The position numbers were made by a program, and so were the translations under genes. From assembly GCA_026692845.1 (NCBI GenBank), contig JAPLNM010000147.1:1-37978 (forward strand): 37,978 nt of DNA, given 5' to 3'. Origin of the DNA: Planctomycetota bacterium. Lineage in GTDB: Bacteria > Planctomycetota > Planctomycetia > Pirellulales > Pirellulaceae. Numbering within the stretch: the stretch's first letter is position 1; the number at the start of each line of letters is the position of its first letter. Shown here in pieces: positions 32,584 to 37,978 of the stretch. Under the pieces are notes generated by a model, which was given only the letters and a program-made list of their open reading frames with translations, made no database searches and was not told the origin of the DNA.

Positions 32584-32604
32584 CACAAGGCCATTGGCCT
32601 TGTG
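32584..32604. repeat. Second hairpin, 9-bp stem
   Basis: CACAAGGCC (32584-32592) pairs with GGCCTTGTG (32596-32604) around ATT. It starts two bases after the 27-bp inverted repeat and may be part of the same element. Confidence 0.75.
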
Positions 32605-32747
32605 CCTAGTTGCTCTGGGCCGACTCGAAACCCTAACGCAATCTGAACATCTTCCGGTGAGTCGGTTCGCTTCTGGGTAGTTACAATAGCTGGCACGTTA
32701 TCCGCTTGGATAGGACTTTTGCACCCACTCGTTTGCAATCTTTTGAA

Positions 32748-35360
32748 ATGCTAGTCAACTGCCGAAAACCACTCTTGGCCGCCCTTGTGACCCTGGCCTC
32801 GAATCTTCCGGGATCCTTGGCCCAGGAAGCTCCAGTCCATGACAATCCCTTGGCAAAATTTCCGGGCTTGAATGCCTCTGGAAGCGTTTTGCTCCCCAAC
32901 GGATGGACCATCAGCGCCCAGGGCAAACAGGCCACCTTAGGGGATTTCCCCGTCCACATGCTCTCGCACCCAAGTGGCAACGAATTAGCGATCCTTCACA
33001 GCGGATACGGCGAGCACGAGATCATCACCATCGAGCCCAAGACGCTCAATAAGATCTCCCGCACCCCGATCCCCCAATCGTTTTACGGGCTGGACTTCAG
33101 CACCGACGGAAAGTTCCTGATCGCTTCGGGGGGCGAAGACGAAAAGGTTTATCTCTTCCCTTACGACCAAGGATTCCTAGGTCCTCCTAGTGTCCTGACG
33201 TTGGCGACCAAGACCGACAAATTCGTCGTTTCAAGCGTTCTGTTATCCGAAGATACTCAGACCCTCTATGCGAGTGGGCTGCTGGGCAACGCGATCAAGC
33301 GGATCAAGAATCCGATGAGCCTAATGAGTCGACCTGAAGCTCCCAAAGTCGATGATCCGAAGGTTGCTAGCCCAAAACCCAATACGGCCAACACGGCCAA
33401 TACGGCCAATGCCAATACGGCCAATATCGTTCCGGCTGAAATTCTCGCCCTACCCGAGCAGAGCTATCCGTACGCGCTTTTAGAAGACCCGAAAAACAAC
33501 AAACTCTACGTGAGCCTATGGGGCCAGGCGAAGATCGCTGTGGTCGATCTGGCAACTTGGAAAATCGAAGCGACTTGGGCGACCAAGTCGCACCCGACGG
33601 AAATGATCCTTCTGGAGTCGACCAACCGCCTAGCCGTGGCTTGTTCGGATGAAAACAGCGTCGTGATTTTTGATCGAACCACCGGGGAACTCCAAGAGGT
33701 CCTGGCCACCGCACTTTACCCTGCTGCCAAAAACGGTAGCACGCCATCGGCCATTGCGGTCTCTCCGGACCAACGTGTCTTGGTCGCAGTCAACTCGTGC
33801 AACAACAATCTTGCCATGTTCGATTTGACCGAGCCCAAGAAATCCCGGTCCTTGGGATTCATCCCCGTCGGATGGTACCCGACGAATGTCAAGTTCTCGA
33901 AGTCTGGGGATCAGATTTTTGTGACCAACGGCAAGGGAATGTCCAGCAAGGACAATCGATACGGGCCGAACCCTACCAAACCATCCCCGAAAAATCTGAC
34001 CGAATACATCGGCGGTTTGTTCCAAGGCACGCTCAGCGCGATTCCGACTCCGAGTCCCGACGAGCTCGCCTCGATGACCCGTATCGCATTCCAAACCTCG
34101 CCCCTCCAGGCCGACTCGAAAGTCGACACAACGGGTCGGAGCGAAAACAATCCGATTCCTTCGAAGGTCGGTGAGGCGAGTCCCATCAAACACTGCTTTT
34201 ATATCATCAAAGAAAATCGGACTTACGACCAAGTCTTCGGCGACATCGCCAAAGGCAACGGCGAGCCAGCACTGTGCATCTTCGGTGAACAAGTCACCCC
34301 CAATCACCATGCTCTAGCCAACCAATTTGTGCTGCTGGACAACCTCTATGTCGACGGCGAAGTCAGCGCCGATGGCCATGAGTGGACGATGGCCGCCTAT
34401 GCCAACGACTTTGTCGAAAAGACTTGGCCTTTGACCTATGGCAAGAGCCGAGGAAAACTGACGTATCCGGCCGAAGGAGCCACCAAGATCGGTCAACCTT
34501 CGAGCGGCTACCTCTGGGGTCAATGCGCCAAGGCGGGCAAGTCCTACTTCAGCTTCGGGGAATTCATCGCCAACGGCTCGAAGCCAGGCGAGCCATCCCG
34601 AGCCAAAATCCCGGTCCTCGAAGGACACTTCGATCCGAACTACCGCTCTTACGATTTGGACTACAACGACCTCGATCGCGCCGAGTCGTTTGCCAAACGT
34701 TTGAAGCAATTCGAAGCCGAGGACAATTTGCCGAGCTTCATCACCATGCACTTGGGCAACGACCACACCGCAGGAACCCGGGTTGGTAAATTGACCCCGA
34801 CGGCCATGGTCGCGCAAAACGATGCGGCCTTGGGCAAAGTGGTCGAAGCGATTACCAAGAGCAAGTTCTGGCCTCAGTGCGCGATCTTCGTCATTCAGGA
34901 CGATGTTCAAAATGGTAGTGACCACGTCGATGCCCACCGCTCGGTCGCCCTGGCGATCAGTCCTTATGTCCGCCACAATGCCGTCGACTCGACGATGTAC
35001 TCGACCTCGAGCATGCTCCGGACGATGGAGCTGATTCTCGGTCTTGAACCGATGACGCAATTCGATGCTGCCGCCCGGCCGATGTTCAACGCCTTTGACT
35101 CCAAAGCAGATACCACTCCTTTTGAAGCCTTGGCGCCGCGCGTGGACATCACCGCGACCAACCAAGCATTAGCCTGGGGTGCAGGGGTCTCCGAGCAGAT
35201 GGACTTCTCGATCCCCGATGCGGCCGATGATTTGATTCTCAACGACATCGTGTGGCGAAGCGTCCGAGGTGCAAACTCGCCGATGCCCCCACCGATCCGC
35301 GCTGCATTCGTCTTTACCAAAGCAGAAGAAGACGAAGACGAAGACGAGGATGAAGACTGA
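32748..35360 (+). CDS. Bifunctional YncE-like propeller / alkaline-phosphatase-type phosphoesterase, exported
   Basis: The protein has 870 residues from ATG 32748 (MLVNCRKPLLAALVTLASNL), with a signal peptide ending LAQ; a TTG at 32706 is less likely. The N-terminal half (about 30-420) is a YncE/YVTN-type beta-propeller (FYGLDFSTDGKFLIASGG, TPSAIAVSPDQRVLVAVNS, WYPTNVKFSKSGDQIFVTNG). A Thr-Ala-Asn repeat interrupts it. From about residue 475 the alkaline-phosphatase superfamily/PF04185-type domain follows, with KENRTYDQVFGD (Glu489-Asn490-Arg491), HLGNDHTAGT and VIQDDVQNGSDHVDAHR, the motifs expected for metal and nucleophile sites. This fused architecture is known. The substrate is unknown, perhaps a phosphoester outside the cytoplasm. 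The C-terminus is a run of Glu-Asp. Confidence 0.9.
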   Translation: MLVNCRKPLLAALVTLASNLPGSLAQEAPVHDNPLAKFPGLNASGSVLLPNGWTISAQGKQATLGDFPVHMLSHPSGNELAILHSGYGEHEIITIEPKTLNKISRTPIPQSFYGLDFSTDGKFLIASGGEDEKVYLFPYDQGFLGPPSVLTLATKTDKFVVSSVLLSEDTQTLYASGLLGNAIKRIKNPMSLMSRPEAPKVDDPKVASPKPNTANTANTANANTANIVPAEILALPEQSYPYALLEDPKNNKLYVSLWGQAKIAVVDLATWKIEATWATKSHPTEMILLESTNRLAVACSDENSVVIFDRTTGELQEVLATALYPAAKNGSTPSAIAVSPDQRVLVAVNSCNNNLAMFDLTEPKKSRSLGFIPVGWYPTNVKFSKSGDQIFVTNGKGMSSKDNRYGPNPTKPSPKNLTEYIGGLFQGTLSAIPTPSPDELASMTRIAFQTSPLQADSKVDTTGRSENNPIPSKVGEASPIKHCFYIIKENRTYDQVFGDIAKGNGEPALCIFGEQVTPNHHALANQFVLLDNLYVDGEVSADGHEWTMAAYANDFVEKTWPLTYGKSRGKLTYPAEGATKIGQPSSGYLWGQCAKAGKSYFSFGEFIANGSKPGEPSRAKIPVLEGHFDPNYRSYDLDYNDLDRAESFAKRLKQFEAEDNLPSFITMHLGNDHTAGTRVGKLTPTAMVAQNDAALGKVVEAITKSKFWPQCAIFVIQDDVQNGSDHVDAHRSVALAISPYVRHNAVDSTMYSTSSMLRTMELILGLEPMTQFDAAARPMFNAFDSKADTTPFEALAPRVDITATNQALAWGAGVSEQMDFSIPDAADDLILNDIVWRSVRGANSPMPPPIRAAFVFTKAEEDEDEDEDED

Positions 35361-35369
35361 TCAACCGTA

Positions 35370-35390
35370 GCATGGGGCTCCGACCCGTGC
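35370..35390 (+). repeat. CTCCGA-loop hairpin, copy 3
   Basis: GCATGGG (35370-35376) pairs with CCCGTGC (35384-35390) around GCTCCGA, with one wobble. Relative to the 14769 copy the inner pairs change from GGCC/GGCC to GGG/CCC, a compensatory change. It directly abuts the 170-bp array. Confidence 0.7.
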
Positions 35391-35391
35391 C

Positions 35392-36154
35392 AAACGCAGC
35401 GTCCTGGCGGGCTGATTTAAATCGCCAAACCGCTGGCGCTGGTTGGCTCACAGGTGCTTCATCCTGTGAGCCGCATAGGCGCAAGCCGCGGGCTATGGCT
35501 ATAAACCCCATACCGAATCGATCGTGCTGCACCGCCGGAATCACTAACCTGCTAGGGCCCAAACGCAGCTTCCTGGCGGGCTGATTTAAATCGCCCAACC
35601 GCTGGCGCTGGTTGGCTCACAGGTGGTTCATCCTGTGAGCCGCATAGGCGCAAGCCGCGGGCGATGGCTATAAACCCCATACCGATTCAATCGTTGCTGC
35701 ACGGCGGGAATCACTAGCCTGCTAGAGCCCAAACGCAGCGTCCTGGCGGGCTTAATTAAATCGCCCAACCGCTGGCGCTGGTTGGCTCACAGGTGGTTCA
35801 TCCTGTGAGCCGCATAGGCGCAAGCCGCGGGCTATGGCTATAACCCCCGCACCGATTCAATCGGGCTGCACCGCCGGAATCACTAGCCTGCTGATGCCCA
35901 AACGCAGCTTCCTGGCGGGCTGATTCAAGTCGCCCAACCGCTGGCGCTGGTTGGCTCACTAGGTGGTTCATCCTGTGAGCCGCATAGGCGCAAGCCGCGG
36001 GCGATGGCTATAAACCCCGCACCGAATCGATCGTGCTGCACCGCCGGAATCACTAGCCTGCTAGAGCCCAAACGCAGCGTCCTGGCGGGCTTAATTAAAT
36101 CGCCCAACCGCTGGCGCTGGTTGGCTCACAGGTGCTTCATCCTGTGAGCCGCAA
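35392..36154 (+). repeat. Tandem array, four full and one partial unit of about 170 bp
   Basis: Units begin AAACGCAGC at 35392, 35561, 35731, 35900 and 36070, so the period is 169-170 bp; the last unit is cut near 36154. Each unit contains a hairpin CAACC..GGTTG and a 10-bp perfect stem GGCTCACAGG/CCTGTGAGCC with an 8-base loop (in unit 1 at 35445-35454 and 35463-35472). Differences between units are mostly single bases outside the stems, and unit 4 has a one-base insertion in one arm. No transposase, spacer structure or coding frame is consistent among units. A degenerate inverted copy lies at 1-145. Confidence 0.93.
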
Positions 36155-36174
36155 AGGGTCCGTCGGAACGGGTT

Positions 36175-37978
36175 TTATTTGTAGGCCCTAAGCGCCTGCT
36201 CATACTCGAATAGATTCTCAGGCATGAGCAATTCGCGACTCCGCTGCAACTCGACTTCGATCCGCTCTTGCATGAACTTGCGCTCCTGCGCGTTGGGCTC
36301 TAGGGGCTTGCCCGCTACGTCATACCACAACGGTGCCGAATGCGCAAATTTCCATCGACCCTGCGATAGCCCTGGACCGCCAGACTCCTGCCATACGCGT
36401 ACTGCTACCCAAGTCGTCGACTCGAATTCGGCCCTTCGTACCGTGCGGAGCAGATACGATCCGTTGGGCTGCTTGGTCTGCTGATCGATCGGCAACTTGA
36501 TCACCTTGCCGTTTTCGATCCACTCAAGCGATTCGATCGGCCCGTCGGCTCGGGCTTCGATGTGCACCGAATTTCCCTCCCGATGCACTTGGAGCATCGG
36601 TCCAGTGGTCACAAACGATCGGCCTTGTCGCAACCCCTCGATCCAGTCGCGATAATTGAAACCACTCGGTAAATGAACATAAACCCTTCCATAACCGACC
36701 GGGACTGGATGGACGCCCGAGGCAGTTCCAGCCGAAGGTTGCAAGCGATATCCGCAGTTGAGCAAACACCAGTAGGTGCGATGGACAAACTCCATCCAAT
36801 CCTTCTCCCCTCCAGATTGGAGATCGGCTAGCGGCATCCAATTCGGAGCCGGCGTGGTCCACTTGCTGAACGCAAACTCGGTTCTCCACATGTGATTATT
36901 CGCCAACTCATAGGTCAAGCGATTTCCGAGCAACGGGGGGAGCACCATCGCAAATGGCCAATCGTGTTTGTCTAGATCCAACAGCGCGCCTTCTCGGTCG
37001 ACTTGTTCGATCACTCCCTGGATCGGTGGGATCCCGACCCCAAAGGGTGTTTGATGGTTGAGCGCAAAGAGGGCTCCGAGCGTATGCGGCTTGCCCTGAA
37101 CGGTGAAGATCTCCCATTCGGTATTTTTAGGCCAAATCACGTGCGATGGGTCCACGGCGATGAGTTCGCTCGGAAGCCTCGCATCGTCGGGCTCGGTCCG
37201 GTCCCCAAACTCTGGCGATTGTTCGCTGCGGGTTGTCCAATACACCATCGGCAATGCGACGTTGAGATCTTCGGCCAACATCGGAACCTTAAGCCGCTCG
37301 ATCGTTCGGTGAACATGCGTGTCGCCACTAAACCAGCCTTGGCTGGCCATGTCGACCCAACGCTTCAATCGGATCTCTATTTCCGATGTCTGATCCCCGA
37401 CGGTGATTTGCTGGATCGAAGGAAAATACTCCTTGCCCCGTTCGACAGTCACTGTGTATTTGCCAGGAGCAAGCCTCAGCGAGAATCGATGCGCAGAGAC
37501 ACTCGTATGGTATTCGTTCGATCGGGGATTGATCCAGTTTTGCTTTTCATACCGAATGACCTGCCCTTGGGAATCGGCTGCCTCGGCAAAATGCCATCGA
37601 CCCGATTCACTCTGTACATAGATCCGAGCCGCGATCGGAGAACCTGTTTGTTCATCGACGACTTGGCCGTAAGTCACCTTCTCTTCGAGAACGTTCCATT
37701 GCTTCTCAATACGTGCTAGCTCCGCATCGATATCGGTACCTTGATAGAACGAGAGCCGTCCATGGACGTACTGCGTCTGGCCGGGTTCGAGATTCGGGAA
37801 GATCGGATCGGAGTGTAAACATGGACAAGGAGCATTTCCCCAAGTTCGGTGGTTGGGTTCAAAGCCCAGGATCACCCATCGATCCGCGTTGGTATTACGG
37901 CAAGCGGCAAGCGATCGACGAAAGATCTTGTTGTCATTGGTCTGCTGGTCGAAATCCCTGCACCCTTTGAGCATCGCA
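36175..37978 (-). CDS. CehA/McbA family metallohydrolase, 5' end outside the window
   Basis: The visible part is about 600 residues and the frame is still open at the window edge, with no signal peptide and a start inside what looks like an existing domain, so the gene is partial. Middle residues include WFSGDTHVHRTIE, the His-x-His metal-binding motif of the CehA/McbA (PHP-like) hydrolases; YGRVYVHLPSGFNYRDWIEG and RQGRSFVTTGP are typical of their later core. An Ig-like/carboxypeptidase-regulatory beta region (about residues 100-210: VVDEQTGSPIAARIYVQSES) precedes it. Homologues cleave esters or amides of small molecules, but many planctomycete members are uncharacterised and exported. The stop is at 36175, just after the 170-bp array. 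Confidence 0.85.
   Translation of the reverse strand, partial: AMLKGCRDFDQQTNDNKIFRRSLAACRNTNADRWVILGFEPNHRTWGNAPCPCLHSDPIFPNLEPGQTQYVHGRLSFYQGTDIDAELARIEKQWNVLEEKVTYGQVVDEQTGSPIAARIYVQSESGRWHFAEAADSQGQVIRYEKQNWINPRSNEYHTSVSAHRFSLRLAPGKYTVTVERGKEYFPSIQQITVGDQTSEIEIRLKRWVDMASQGWFSGDTHVHRTIERLKVPMLAEDLNVALPMVYWTTRSEQSPEFGDRTEPDDARLPSELIAVDPSHVIWPKNTEWEIFTVQGKPHTLGALFALNHQTPFGVGIPPIQGVIEQVDREGALLDLDKHDWPFAMVLPPLLGNRLTYELANNHMWRTEFAFSKWTTPAPNWMPLADLQSGGEKDWMEFVHRTYWCLLNCGYRLQPSAGTASGVHPVPVGYGRVYVHLPSGFNYRDWIEGLRQGRSFVTTGPMLQVHREGNSVHIEARADGPIESLEWIENGKVIKLPIDQQTKQPNGSYLLRTVRRAEFESTTWVAVRVWQESGGPGLSQGRWKFAHSAPLWYDVAGKPLEPNAQERKFMQERIEVELQRSRELLMPENLFEYEQALRAYK

Noticed and set aside
35314-36107. 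Small minus-strand frames within the 170-bp array that resemble each other
   Set aside because: They repeat only because the DNA repeats; indels break the frames between units, and there are no ribosome sites or family features.
35392-36154. CRISPR array or integron attC cluster
   Set aside because: Units are ~170 bp and contiguous, with no unique spacers, no cas genes, no integrase and no cassette genes.

Overview
The window looks like chromosomal DNA of a planctomycete, probably of the Pirellulaceae/Rhodopirellula type. This is inferred from the gene set: a PEP-CTERM protein, a Hanks-type Ser/Thr kinase fused to a receiver-like domain, a YncE-propeller/alkaline-phosphatase fusion, a secreted squalene-cyclase-fold protein, a DUF4175-like membrane protein, ExbD pairs, and many very large exported proteins with no recognisable family. 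Intergenic DNA is rich in palindromic repeats. No rRNA, tRNA, phage gene, transposase or CRISPR array was recognised.

Layout. 1-509: a degenerate inverted copy of a ~170-bp repeat plus small structured repeats. 510-4276: RidA-family protein (+), a secreted beta-propeller protein and an M81/MlrC-type metallopeptidase (-, probable operon), and an RraA-family protein (+). 4376-9226: exported proteins of unknown role around a HEAT/TPR protein. 9558-13437: a small coiled-coil protein, the kinase/pseudo-receiver protein and an exported protein (+). 13574-18103: a PEP-CTERM protein, then an M1 aminopeptidase-like protein with its DUF6702 partner (-). 18262-18466: a candidate unannotated structured RNA with its own promoter and Rho-independent terminator. 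18510-21879: LarC, Ppx/GppA-HD phosphatase and a YkgJ-type Cys-cluster protein (-). 22095-22966: two overlapping ExbD/TolR genes (+). 22980-32276: five tightly overlapping genes (-) for an envelope system: DUF4175-like membrane protein, two small helical exported proteins, a secreted prenyltransferase-fold protein and a 992-residue thioredoxin-domain protein. 32495-32604: strong inverted repeats. 32748-35360: YncE/phosphatase fusion. 35392-36154: tandem array of ~170-bp units. 36175-end: partial CehA/McbA-type metallohydrolase.

How it works together. Most products carry signal peptides or membrane segments, so the window is mainly about envelope and periplasmic functions. The strongest multigene unit is the five-gene overlapping operon facing the ExbD pair. 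The most interesting non-coding signals are the candidate RNA at 18296-18466, a family of covarying hairpins with a CTCCGA loop (264, 14769, 35370), and the 170-bp array whose units each keep a 10-bp hairpin.
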